Origin: an uncultured Bacillota bacterium
Lineage (GTDB): Bacteria; Bacillota; Clostridia; Peptostreptococcales; Anaerovoracaceae
Direction of reading: 5' to 3'
Assembly: GCA_958448635.1 (NCBI GenBank)
Contig: CAUDEQ010000015.1
Location: 1 to 36,547, forward strand
DNA length: 36,547 nucleotides
Under the pieces are notes generated by a model that was not told the origin of the DNA, did no database searches, and saw only the letters and a list, made by a program, of their open reading frames with translations. Position numbers and translations under genes: made by a program. Below, piece by piece: positions 1 to 7,620 of this stretch. Within the stretch, counting starts at the first letter, position 1. Each line of letters starts with the position of its first letter.

Positions 1-108
1 TGGTATTTCAATGTATCTGGTTTATGCAGTTTAAAAAGAAGTGTCAAACTCCCGGAGACGAGAACGGCATACGAGGTGTCGGTGGTCAGGGTGGAGTTGA
101 TTTCCTGA
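1..108 (+). CDS. Possible C-terminal tail of an upstream gene (partial)
   Basis: Frame 1 is open from the window edge to a TGA at 106-108 and would encode about 35 residues ending VSVVRVELIS. I do not recognise the family. A second frame is also open from position 3 to a TAA at 126-128, so the coding assignment is uncertain. The tail runs into the -35 box of the promoter for the next gene, which would be normal for a gene that ends just before a new transcription unit. Confidence 0.3.
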   Translation, partial: WYFNVSGLCSLKRSVKLPETRTAYEVSVVRVELIS

Positions 109-125
109 TACCGGGATGTTATAAT
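97..125 (+). promoter_or_regulatory. Sigma-A-type promoter of the flippase/polymerase operon
   Basis: A TTGATT box at 97-102 and a perfect TATAAT at 120-125 are separated by exactly 17 bp. The predicted start of transcription (about 132) lies some 17 nt before the ATG at 149, and an AGGAAA ribosome site at 139-144 fits that short leader. The same pair of hexamers with the same spacer length precedes the LCP gene at 11070. Confidence 0.7.
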
Positions 126-148
126 TAACAGCTGGTATAGGAAACGTC

Positions 149-1414
149 ATGAAAAAGAAGAAAAGAGAAGTAAAAAAGGGTATCGCATTCAATGTAAGCA
201 TGCTCTATATTATGAATATCGCAAAGCTGGTGTTTCCACTGATAACTCTCCCTTATCTTACGAGGGTATTGTCGGTGGATTGTTATGGTGTGGTTTCTTA
301 TGTCAAAGCGACCATGGTATATGCGCAGCTGGTTGTGGACTTCGGCTTTATGCTCTCAGGCGTAAAGGCCATAACTGAGCTGAGAGGAGACAAGGAGAAG
401 GTGGGCATTGCGGCAGGAAATATAGTGGCTGCCAAAGGTATGCTTTCCGTTGTCTCTCTTGCCATAATTTTGGCGGCAGCCATGTTCATAGACATACTCA
501 GGGAAAACCTGCTGTATACAGTGCTGGCATTTGTGCCTATAGCGCTTTCCACCTTCCTGATGGAGTTTCTGTTCCGTGGACTGGAGCTGATGCATGTGGT
601 GGCCATCAGATATGTGACGATGAAGACAATATCCGTAGGGCTCACCCTGGTCATGGTAAAGGGTGATGGAGATATACTGTGGATACCTGTGCTTGATATA
701 TTGAGCTCCTTCATTGCCGTAATACTTACGCTTATAGAGGTAAGGAGGCTTGGAATACGCCTTCGTTTTACGGAAAAATGGAAGGGTGCGATGGAGTCGC
801 TTAAGGTATCGGCTGTGTATTTTGTTTCAGAAGCGGCAACGACGGTTTTCGGAGCTCTGAATACTATGCTGGTGGGAATATTCATGGACAGAGCCGATGT
901 CGCATATTGGGCTGTCTGCCTTCAGCTTGTATCGGCGGTGAGGGCCATGTATACGCCTATAAATAACGGAATATATCCGCAGATGATCAAGAAGAAGGAC
1001 CTTTCCCTGATAAAAAAAGTGGTGAAGCTGTTCCTGCCGATAGTGATAGTGGGATGTATTATCGTATTCTTTGGTGCCGAGTATATTCTGGTGATTGCAG
1101 GAAGCGCCAAATACGCCGCTGCAGCCCCTGTAATGAGATGCCTTGTTCCTGTGCTGTTTTTCAGCTTTCCGGCAATGCTTCTGGGTTGGCCGACGCTGGG
1201 AGCTATAGACAGGGCAAAGGAGACGACCAAAACGACCATAGCTGCGGCAGGAGTACAGATAGTCGGACTTGCCCTCATCGGGATAACAGGAAACTTCACC
1301 ATTATGATGGTGGCTCTTGTCAAGAGCTTTACGGAAATGTGCCTCATGATTTTCAGATTGATTTATTGCTGGAAATTCAGAGATGAATTTGTGAGAAGCG
1401 TAGAAGGAGATTGA
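149..1414 (+). CDS. Wzx-type oligosaccharide flippase (MATE/MOP superfamily)
   Basis: This 421-residue polytopic membrane protein most resembles the polysaccharide-export (Wzx) branch of the MOP flippases. Family knowledge says it would move lipid-linked repeat units across the cytoplasmic membrane. What can be seen: a basic N-terminus (MKKKKREVKKG), a first helix with the family-typical segment FPLITLPYLTRVLS near residues 30-42, about a dozen hydrophobic helices, and almost no soluble domain. The length fits the family. The start is supported by AGGAAA five bases upstream and by a promoter at 97-125. The stop overlaps the start region of the next gene, a polymerase-like protein, so flippase and polymerase form a two-gene operon. 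The substrate cannot be read from the sequence; the teichoic-acid-like genes downstream suggest a surface glycan. Confidence 0.85.
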   Translation: MKKKKREVKKGIAFNVSMLYIMNIAKLVFPLITLPYLTRVLSVDCYGVVSYVKATMVYAQLVVDFGFMLSGVKAITELRGDKEKVGIAAGNIVAAKGMLSVVSLAIILAAAMFIDILRENLLYTVLAFVPIALSTFLMEFLFRGLELMHVVAIRYVTMKTISVGLTLVMVKGDGDILWIPVLDILSSFIAVILTLIEVRRLGIRLRFTEKWKGAMESLKVSAVYFVSEAATTVFGALNTMLVGIFMDRADVAYWAVCLQLVSAVRAMYTPINNGIYPQMIKKKDLSLIKKVVKLFLPIVIVGCIIVFFGAEYILVIAGSAKYAAAAPVMRCLVPVLFFSFPAMLLGWPTLGAIDRAKETTKTTIAAAGVQIVGLALIGITGNFTIMMVALVKSFTEMCLMIFRLIYCWKFRDEFVRSVEGD

Positions 1415-1416
1415 GT

Positions 1417-2817
1417 ATGGGTTTTTTGCAGCAGATATATATGTGGGTGCTGAATCCGATATATAGGCAGACGTCGAAAATATCCTCAGAAAACAGGGAT
1501 AAGATAGTTTTTCTTATGATGTTTCTGGTGTACGGATCGATACTGGTATGGTACTCCATAAACATGTTTGACATCTATATTTCCCATACGCCTCGAATGC
1601 TTCTGGAATGCGTTATTCTTTTCATAGCGATATTATTCATAAGCGATAAACCGCTTGTTAAAATTAAATGGAACAACTGGGTGGCGGCAAGCTGGATAAT
1701 ATGCGGTATTGTAATACTTATAATGGGTTTTGTCGCCAGACAGAATGTCGGGTACTGGTTTATTGGTCCGGTTATGGCATTCGGATTTCCTTGTCTGTAT
1801 TTTGTGATTTTGAATCAGAAGGAATATTCAAGATATATTATCATTATCTGCAAGGCAATAGTGCTCTCTTCGCTTATATACTTCATTTTGGCATTATTTG
1901 CGGATTTTATAAGCGATACTGTGTGGGACGTATGGGGATTAAGATATAATGGTACGACCAGCGATGCCAACAGGATAGGCGAAATTTGCGTAGCTTCCTT
2001 TGCAGCAGGAATTTATCTTGTGACAGTACGAGGGATTTCAGTGAAATGGCAGGTCATTTCGTTGGCGGTTATGGCTTTTTGCATATGTGATGCGTGGATA
2101 TCCATTTCCAGATCCACCATAATTGCCTTGCTTTGCATGGGCTTGTATTATATCATATTAATCTTTAAAGAGGCTATGGAGACAAAGGAGATAAAGCGTG
2201 CTTTGGTAAAGGCTTTCTGCTTTTTGCTCTGTATACTGATGGCTTATCTGGGAACATTTGCAATGAGGAGCATACATGAATATGCTCAGGAAAGAGCAAG
2301 ACAGGAAACAGTTGTGGAAACAGAAAATATTGCCGAAAACAGCGATGCTGCTGTAAGTGAAGAAGATAAGGACAGCTTTTCTGCAGTAAACGAAAGACTG
2401 GAATTGTCCGGCAAGGACATCAACACATTTTCTTCAGGAAGAATAACCATATGGCACACTTATTTAAGCGGGACCGGCATACTGGGAAACGAAGCTGATG
2501 GAAGGACGCCTATATCAGATAATTTAACTAATGTTGCTGCACACAACACATTATTTGAGTTTTCGTATAGATCCGGAATCGTTGCAGGACTGTTGTTCAT
2601 GATAGTTGAAATACTGTCAGGAATATATATTTTAAGAGTCCTTTTCAGAAGAAGCAGGAATAATAGACCTCAGGACTATTTTGCCGCATTTGCTTCGATA
2701 GGGTTCATCATAGTTTCAAATCTTCAGGTCGCATACAACCCACTTACATCTATTATTTTCTTCGTATATTCGCTGTCAATGGTTGTGATGTTTGAGTACA
2801 GGAGAAAAACGGAATAG
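1417..2817 (+). CDS. Wzy/WaaL-like O-antigen polymerase or ligase family membrane protein
   Basis: A protein of about 466 residues with roughly ten to twelve hydrophobic helices. A long periplasm-type loop (about residues 290-375) carries SSGRITIW and AAHNTLFEFSYRSGIVAG, the pattern seen in Wzy/WaaL-family polymerases of Gram-positive capsule loci. It probably polymerises or ligates lipid-linked glycan repeats outside the membrane. I chose ATG at 1417 because GGAG at 1405-1408 sits about 8 nt upstream; an in-frame TTG at 1411 would sit too close to that site. The gene follows the flippase with the stop and start regions interleaved and ends in a strong hairpin at 2829-2875. A second protein of this type at 7621 shares the SSGR-IW, HNT and YRSGI-AG motifs, so the two are paralogues. 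Confidence 0.78.
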   Translation: MGFLQQIYMWVLNPIYRQTSKISSENRDKIVFLMMFLVYGSILVWYSINMFDIYISHTPRMLLECVILFIAILFISDKPLVKIKWNNWVAASWIICGIVILIMGFVARQNVGYWFIGPVMAFGFPCLYFVILNQKEYSRYIIIICKAIVLSSLIYFILALFADFISDTVWDVWGLRYNGTTSDANRIGEICVASFAAGIYLVTVRGISVKWQVISLAVMAFCICDAWISISRSTIIALLCMGLYYIILIFKEAMETKEIKRALVKAFCFLLCILMAYLGTFAMRSIHEYAQERARQETVVETENIAENSDAAVSEEDKDSFSAVNERLELSGKDINTFSSGRITIWHTYLSGTGILGNEADGRTPISDNLTNVAAHNTLFEFSYRSGIVAGLLFMIVEILSGIYILRVLFRRSRNNRPQDYFAAFASIGFIIVSNLQVAYNPLTSIIFFVYSLSMVVMFEYRRKTE

Positions 2818-2828
2818 TATTGCAAGCC

Positions 2829-2875
2829 AAAACCGTCATTATATATGAGTGAACCTCACATACAATGACGGTTTT
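2829..2875. terminator. Bidirectional rho-independent terminator between convergent genes
   Basis: Perfect 12-bp arms, AAAACCGTCATT (2829-2840) and AATGACGGTTTT (2864-2875), enclose a 23-nt loop that contains a smaller GTGA/TCAC hairpin. Each arm supplies a T-tract on one strand. It lies between a plus-strand gene ending at 2817 and a minus-strand gene ending at 2903, so it can stop both transcripts. Confidence 0.85.
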
Positions 2876-2902
2876 AAATGCTTCATATGATTTAATATGG
2901 AT

Positions 2903-4048
2903 TTACCGCCCGGTTGAGGCGGTTTTTCTGTGTTCAAATATGAAATTCACCATATCCTCCGTTTCATGGAGGCTGCCCATATATACATATTTGTTGAGAA
3001 AAGACCTTAGCTTTTCAAAGTCGTAAGCGGAGCTGTTTATCGATGATATGAGCTGGGCTGCGGTATGGCAGACAGGTCCGGGAACTTCATCAAGATAATT
3101 CATGTATATATCCCTGGTGCGCATATATTCATCGTAATCATATGTGTAAAGATATACCGGCTTATTGAGTACGGCAGCTTCGTACATTATGCATGAGTAA
3201 TCACTTATGACGATATCACATGCAAACAACATATCGAAAGAGGAAAACTCTTTATCCGTAATAGCGCCGAATGGCTTGAAGCCCGACATGTTTGTCAGAG
3301 GGTGTGGCTTGACGATAAGATTGTATTTATCATAATCGACTGATTTACATAGTTCCTCCAGCGCCGCAATAAACGCTTCATCATCGGTTTTTCTGAAAGT
3401 CGGTACATAGAGGAGATTGATTTTGCCGTCAAGAGCAGGATAAGTGTTAAATATCTCATCGCGTTTCAAATGCCCATATTCACGGTTTTTTAAAAGCTCG
3501 ACTCTGGGAAGCGGCATGGTTATGATTTTATCCGCAGGATAGTTGAAGCCCTGAGCAAGGTGCTCCTTATATCCATCTCCGGCAGAAAAAATATAATCGT
3601 AATTGGAATGCATCTTCATGAGTTTGGCAATTTTTGAAGAGCTGCCCTCCTCCTTATCCAGGATGCTGTAACCGAATTTTTTCATAGTGCCGATGGAATG
3701 CCACATCTGGATGATCAGAAGTGTATTTTTATGTCTGAGTATGCTGGCTGCAATACAGTAGGAATCCAGAATAACAACTTCGGAAGTGGACATATGATAC
3801 ATCTGTGAAATCATATGAAGAAGATATCCTGCTTTTTTTGTAATACCACCGTCAAGAGTCCTGCAGAGGATAACGACCTCGTGATCGTGATGCAGCTCAT
3901 TGATTTTATCTGCAAGCATGGTTATATCAAGAGACGGCTCGTTGCTTTGTCTGCTGATAATGGTTATTTTCTTTTTCTGTGGGAACAGCTTGATGAAAGA
4001 ATATAGGATATTCAATATCAGGATTCCCGTTTTGATAATTAAGCTCAT
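2903..4048 (-). CDS. CDP-glycerol glycerophosphotransferase family protein (TagB/TagF-like)
   Basis: A 381-residue protein with the Glyphos_transf fold. Enzymes of this family transfer glycerol-phosphate or another polyol-phosphate from a CDP-activated donor onto a lipid-linked wall polymer, at the inner face of the membrane. Visible marks are an N-terminal hydrophobic helix (LIIKTGILILNILYSFIKLF), the motif QMWHSIGTMKKFGY whose His fits the family's catalytic base, VKPHPL, and SDYSCIMYEAAVLNKPVYLY near the C-terminus. The start is set by GGAGG at 4055-4059 on this strand, six bases before the ATG, and by a TTGAAA-N17-TATAAT promoter. It is a single-gene unit, divergent from a second member of the family. 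Acceptor and donor cannot be told from sequence. Confidence 0.85.
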   Translation of the reverse strand: MSLIIKTGILILNILYSFIKLFPQKKKITIISRQSNEPSLDITMLADKINELHHDHEVVILCRTLDGGITKKAGYLLHMISQMYHMSTSEVVILDSYCIAASILRHKNTLLIIQMWHSIGTMKKFGYSILDKEEGSSSKIAKLMKMHSNYDYIFSAGDGYKEHLAQGFNYPADKIITMPLPRVELLKNREYGHLKRDEIFNTYPALDGKINLLYVPTFRKTDDEAFIAALEELCKSVDYDKYNLIVKPHPLTNMSGFKPFGAITDKEFSSFDMLFACDIVISDYSCIMYEAAVLNKPVYLYTYDYDEYMRTRDIYMNYLDEVPGPVCHTAAQLISSINSSAYDFEKLRSFLNKYVYMGSLHETEDMVNFIFEHRKTASTGR

Positions 4049-4070
4049 ATCGTGCCTCCGTCATCTGCTG

Positions 4071-4099
4071 ATTATATCAAGTAAACGTTGTTTTTTCAA
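4071..4099 (-). promoter_or_regulatory. Sigma-A promoter for the minus-strand glycerophosphotransferase
   Basis: Read on the minus strand, TTGAAA (4094-4099) and a perfect TATAAT (4071-4076) are separated by 17 bp. Transcription would begin near 4064, giving a leader of about 16 nt before the ATG at 4048 that contains a GGAGG ribosome site. Its -35 box directly abuts the -35 box of the opposing promoter. Confidence 0.75.
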
Positions 4100-4116
4100 T
4101 ATGTTTATGATAATAT
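4088..4116 (+). promoter_or_regulatory. Probable divergent promoter for the 4148 operon
   Basis: TTGTTT (4088-4093), a 17-bp spacer and TAATAT (4111-4116), with an overlapping GATAAT at 4109-4114, form a weaker sigma-A-like promoter. Its -35 box abuts the -35 box of the minus-strand promoter, so the two polymerases would compete for the same DNA face. It would drive the glycerophosphotransferase-cytidylyltransferase operon. Confidence 0.5.
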
Positions 4117-4147
4117 AAACTATGTATGTAAATGGGAGAGTCTTACT

Positions 4148-5791
4148 ATGAAAAGCAAAAAAGAAACGTTTATCATAGAAAAAATGTATTGGGAAAGAAT
4201 ATTTCTTCATATACGAATCGTGACTTCTTACAGAGGCGAGGTCGTCCTGTATTTTTCGGACGGTGGCGGTAGAAGAACGAATATTGAGCCGGTGGACTTT
4301 TCCCATTCAGATGATGAAATCGCATTTTCCGTAAATATAGCCAGCATATCCGACAGAAGCTTTTTGGAAAACGGCAGATGGCAGCTCATTGCCGAGACAA
4401 ATAAAGGAGATAAATATACATGCGCTATATCCGCAGATGAGGCATATAAGCTTGATGACTTGTCGCGCATATTCAAATACGCTGAAGAGCAGATGGCATA
4501 CAACATATCGTTCGGAGTAAGGACGAGCAATGAAGAAACCCTGGAGCTTTACATCGACAGTTACTTCATGTCGGAAAACAAGCGTTGGAGAAAGAGACGT
4601 TATGTACATGAGGTGAGAGCTGTAAAAGATAAAGTTAAAAGATTTTTCATGTATACGAGCATCGTCTTTATAAGAATATATTATCACCTTCTGTATGCAG
4701 TAATACCAAAGCGTGGCGACAGAGTGATGATAATGAGCGAAACCAAGGATGTGCTGTGGGGGAACCTCAAATATGTCGTGGACGGACTGAAAAGCAGAGG
4801 CCTGGATAAAAAATACAGGATGACATATTCATATCGAAGCTCAGCGGGAAGGCATCAGGGGATAAAGGATATATGGAGCTGGATAAAAACAGTTACGAAG
4901 ATCGCAGCGCAGGATGTGATTTTTGTAGATGATTATGCACCTGTATTCGGTTTTTTTCGTCTTGGGAAAAGAACAAAGCTGATTCAGGTATGGCATGCAG
5001 GCGAAGGATTTAAATCCGTCGGATACAGCAGATTCGGCAAAGAGGGAAGCCCTTTTCCCCAGGGCTCATGCCATAAGCAATATACGCACGTGATCACATG
5101 CTCGGAACACCTCATCAAGGTTTTTCAGGAGGTCTTTGCCATAGAAAGGGCAGCCTTTTATCCTGTGGGAATGCCGAGACTCGACAATTTCCTGGATGAT
5201 GGATATATAGAAAGCTTCAAGGATAATTTCTACAAGGAGTATCCTGAGCTTAAAGATAAAAAAATCATTCTGTTTGCTCCGACATACAGAGGAACTGATC
5301 AAAAAGAGGCGTATTACGATTACAGCAGAATCGATCTCGACAGAATATACAACTACTGCAGCGACACAGGCACCGTGTTTCTGATAAAGATGCATCCGTT
5401 TGTAAAAAAGCTTATGGATATACCGGAAGGATACAGAGCTTTAATTTGGGAGTTTTCACATTATCAAAACATTAATGATTTATATTATATTACAGACCTG
5501 CTAATAACCGATTATTCATCGAATTATTTTGAATACGCGCTTCTCAGAAAACCTGTCGTATTCTATACATACGACAGAGAAATCTATGAGCTGACGAGGG
5601 GCGTACACAGGAGCATTAAGGACAATGCACCAGGAAAAGTGTGTGATAGCTTTGATGAGCTGATTTCATGTCTCGAAGGGAAGGACTATGAATATGAAAA
5701 GCTCCTGCGCTTTGCAGATGAAAACTTCGGTGAGTATAAAGGAAACGCCACAGACAGGATCATAGATGAGATCCTTTTGAGGGAGAACTGA
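4148..5791 (+). CDS. CDP-glycerol glycerophosphotransferase family protein with N-terminal beta domain (TagF/TarL-like)
   Basis: About 547 residues from the chosen ATG at 4148, which follows GGGAGAG at 4134-4140; an in-frame TTG at 4088 lies inside the promoter and is unlikely. The N-terminal 150 residues are rich in predicted beta strands, as in longer TagF/TarL-type enzymes, and a hydrophobic stretch follows near residues 165-190. The catalytic half carries VWHAGEGFKSVGYSRFGK, KMHPFVKK and TDYSSNYFEYALLRKPVVFY, the family's donor- and acceptor-site motifs. It probably polymerises or primes a polyol-phosphate chain at the membrane. The next gene encodes a cytidylyltransferase that would make a CDP-activated donor, which supports this role. 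It is distinct from the 381-residue relative on the opposite strand, which lacks the extra N-terminal domain. Confidence 0.85.
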   Translation: MKSKKETFIIEKMYWERIFLHIRIVTSYRGEVVLYFSDGGGRRTNIEPVDFSHSDDEIAFSVNIASISDRSFLENGRWQLIAETNKGDKYTCAISADEAYKLDDLSRIFKYAEEQMAYNISFGVRTSNEETLELYIDSYFMSENKRWRKRRYVHEVRAVKDKVKRFFMYTSIVFIRIYYHLLYAVIPKRGDRVMIMSETKDVLWGNLKYVVDGLKSRGLDKKYRMTYSYRSSAGRHQGIKDIWSWIKTVTKIAAQDVIFVDDYAPVFGFFRLGKRTKLIQVWHAGEGFKSVGYSRFGKEGSPFPQGSCHKQYTHVITCSEHLIKVFQEVFAIERAAFYPVGMPRLDNFLDDGYIESFKDNFYKEYPELKDKKIILFAPTYRGTDQKEAYYDYSRIDLDRIYNYCSDTGTVFLIKMHPFVKKLMDIPEGYRALIWEFSHYQNINDLYYITDLLITDYSSNYFEYALLRKPVVFYTYDREIYELTRGVHRSIKDNAPGKVCDSFDELISCLEGKDYEYEKLLRFADENFGEYKGNATDRIIDEILLREN

Positions 5792-5792
5792 T

Positions 5793-6554
5793 ATGGAAAA
5801 GAACATAGCTGTTATATTTGCCGGAGGAAGTGGAGCCAGGATGGGTTCAGGCTTGCCTAAACAGTTTATAGAGGTGGAGGGAAAGCCTGTAATAATCCAT
5901 ACGCTTGAGATCTTCGAGGAGCATCCGGATATAGATTCTATCTACATTGCCTGTAAAAAAGAATATATCGACAAGCTCAGGAAGCTTGTAAAAAGATTTA
6001 TGATAACAAAGGTATGCGGGATCGTCGAAGGAGGAAAAACGGGACAGGATTCAATATACAATGGCCTCAATGCGGCTTACGACGCAGAGGGCGGAAACAA
6101 TATGGTGCTTATACATGACGGTGTAAGGCCCTGCGTAACAGCGGAGACCATAGATAAAAACATCAGAACCGCACTGGAAAAGGGCTCTGCTGTCACATGT
6201 ACGAGATTTTTTGAAACACCTATAATGAGCAAATCGGGAGATATGGTGGAAGAGTCGCCGGACAGAAGCTGCTTTTATACGGCACAGGCGCCGCAGACCT
6301 TCGTCCTTGAGGATGTCATCAAGGCGCATATAGAGACGAGAAAGACTAATCCTGAGTATCAAGGCATAATAGACACATGTACATTGATGCGTTCCATAGG
6401 CAATACAGTATATATGGTCGAAGGGAACAGGGGAAATATAAAAGTTACGACGCCTGAGGATCTGTATGTTTTCAGAGCTATGCTGGCATATAAGGAAAAT
6501 CAGCAGGCCCTGGGTCTGTCACAGCAGGATATTATAGACAAGCTTCAGAAGTAG
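5793..6554 (+). CDS. IspD/TarI-family cytidylyltransferase (probable polyol-phosphate cytidylyltransferase)
   Basis: A 253-residue nucleotidyltransferase. The CTP-binding loop near the N-terminus reads FAGGSGARMGSGLPKQF, and GGKTGQDSIYNGL, HDGVRPCV and TAQAPQTF match the IspD fold. IspD makes CDP-methylerythritol for isoprenoids; TarI-type relatives make CDP-ribitol or similar donors. The IFAGGSG-like opening, the VEGGKTGQ segment and the position directly after a glycerophosphotransferase (one base between stop and ATG) favour a donor for wall polymer synthesis. The usual TarJ alcohol dehydrogenase partner is absent; an NAD-dependent epimerase/dehydratase follows instead, so the activated polyol may not be ribitol. 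A role as the cell's only IspD cannot be excluded from this window. Confidence 0.8.
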   Translation: MEKNIAVIFAGGSGARMGSGLPKQFIEVEGKPVIIHTLEIFEEHPDIDSIYIACKKEYIDKLRKLVKRFMITKVCGIVEGGKTGQDSIYNGLNAAYDAEGGNNMVLIHDGVRPCVTAETIDKNIRTALEKGSAVTCTRFFETPIMSKSGDMVEESPDRSCFYTAQAPQTFVLEDVIKAHIETRKTNPEYQGIIDTCTLMRSIGNTVYMVEGNRGNIKVTTPEDLYVFRAMLAYKENQQALGLSQQDIIDKLQK

Positions 6555-6576
6555 TCAGTCATAAGAGGAAGGGCAT

Positions 6577-7611
6577 ATGAAAGAACAAATACTGTACGAG
6601 GATGCAGAGCAGATAATTTCGCAAAAGCTGAGCTGGAACAAATTAAAAAACGCGAGAGTGCTGGTGACAGGAGCCGGCGGCATGCTGGGAAGCTATATTA
6701 CAAGAACCATAAGTCTTTTAAAAGAAAAAAACAACTGGGAGACAGAAATCTATGTGCTTGTGAGAAATCCTGAAAAGCTGCCCGCAGATCTATCGGAAAA
6801 ACTGAATATAATCCAGCAGAGCGTAACTGAACCGATACAGACGAATGTGGAGTTTGATTATATAATCCATGCGGCAAGTCCTGCAAGCCCTCTCATCATG
6901 AAAGATGATCCGGTGGGAACGATTGCAGCCAATGTGCTGGGGACTTATTACACTCTGGAGCTGGCACGTAGATCCGGCGCTGAAGGGTATATGTTCATAT
7001 CATCAAGGGAGATATACGGACAGCCGTATGAGGGACAGGCGGAATTCACCGAGGAAACATATGGCTTCGTGGATCCTCTGTCCGCAAGATCCTGTTACCC
7101 TGAAGGGAAGAAGGCGGCAGAGACGATGTGTGCGTCATTTGCACAGCAGTATGATCTTAACGTTAAGATTGCCAGACTTGCACATACTTATGGCCCAGGG
7201 ATGTCCATAGATGACGGCAGAGTTCAGGCGGATTTTCTGCGTGATGTTGTGAATCACAGAGATATAGTCCTTAAAAGCGAGGGGCGGCCTGTGAGGACAT
7301 ATACTTATATCAGCGATGCCGTATCAGCATTGTTTTATATCTTACTTGACTCTGATGAACAGGTATATAACATATCCAGCCCTGATGCTACAGTCACCAT
7401 AAGGCAGCTGGCGGAAACCCTAGCAGATGCATATCCGAAAAGAGGGCTCAAGGTGGTATTCGATATTCCCGAAGAGCAGAAAAATACGGGAGCAGCTCCG
7501 TTTACGCTGGGGATCCTCAACAGCGACAAGCTGAATTCCCTCGGCTGGAAGCCTGTATATTCTCTGAAGGAAGGCTTGATGAGGACGGTAGAGTATCTGG
7601 AGGGCAGATAG
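6577..7611 (+). CDS. NAD-dependent epimerase/dehydratase (extended SDR)
   Basis: A 344-residue extended short-chain dehydrogenase/reductase. The Rossmann glycine motif is TGAGGMLG near residue 32; the catalytic triad region has SSREIYG and YPEGK, and HTYGPGM and RTYTYISDA follow, as in UDP-xylose synthase- and dTDP-glucose dehydratase-like enzymes. It should remodel a nucleotide-activated sugar or polyol, or reduce its precursor. An AGGAAGG-like ribosome site precedes the ATG. Its place directly behind the cytidylyltransferase suggests that it supplies or modifies that enzyme's substrate or its CDP product. Most named homologues of this fold act on UDP-, GDP- or dTDP-sugars, so the exact reaction is open. 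Confidence 0.8.
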   Translation: MKEQILYEDAEQIISQKLSWNKLKNARVLVTGAGGMLGSYITRTISLLKEKNNWETEIYVLVRNPEKLPADLSEKLNIIQQSVTEPIQTNVEFDYIIHAASPASPLIMKDDPVGTIAANVLGTYYTLELARRSGAEGYMFISSREIYGQPYEGQAEFTEETYGFVDPLSARSCYPEGKKAAETMCASFAQQYDLNVKIARLAHTYGPGMSIDDGRVQADFLRDVVNHRDIVLKSEGRPVRTYTYISDAVSALFYILLDSDEQVYNISSPDATVTIRQLAETLADAYPKRGLKVVFDIPEEQKNTGAAPFTLGILNSDKLNSLGWKPVYSLKEGLMRTVEYLEGR

Positions 7612-7620
7612 GAGAGATAA

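Noticed and set aside
298..885. Long minus-strand open frame opposite the flippase
   Set aside because: It lies wholly within a clear coding gene and has a Ser/Thr/Ile-rich composition typical of an antisense shadow.
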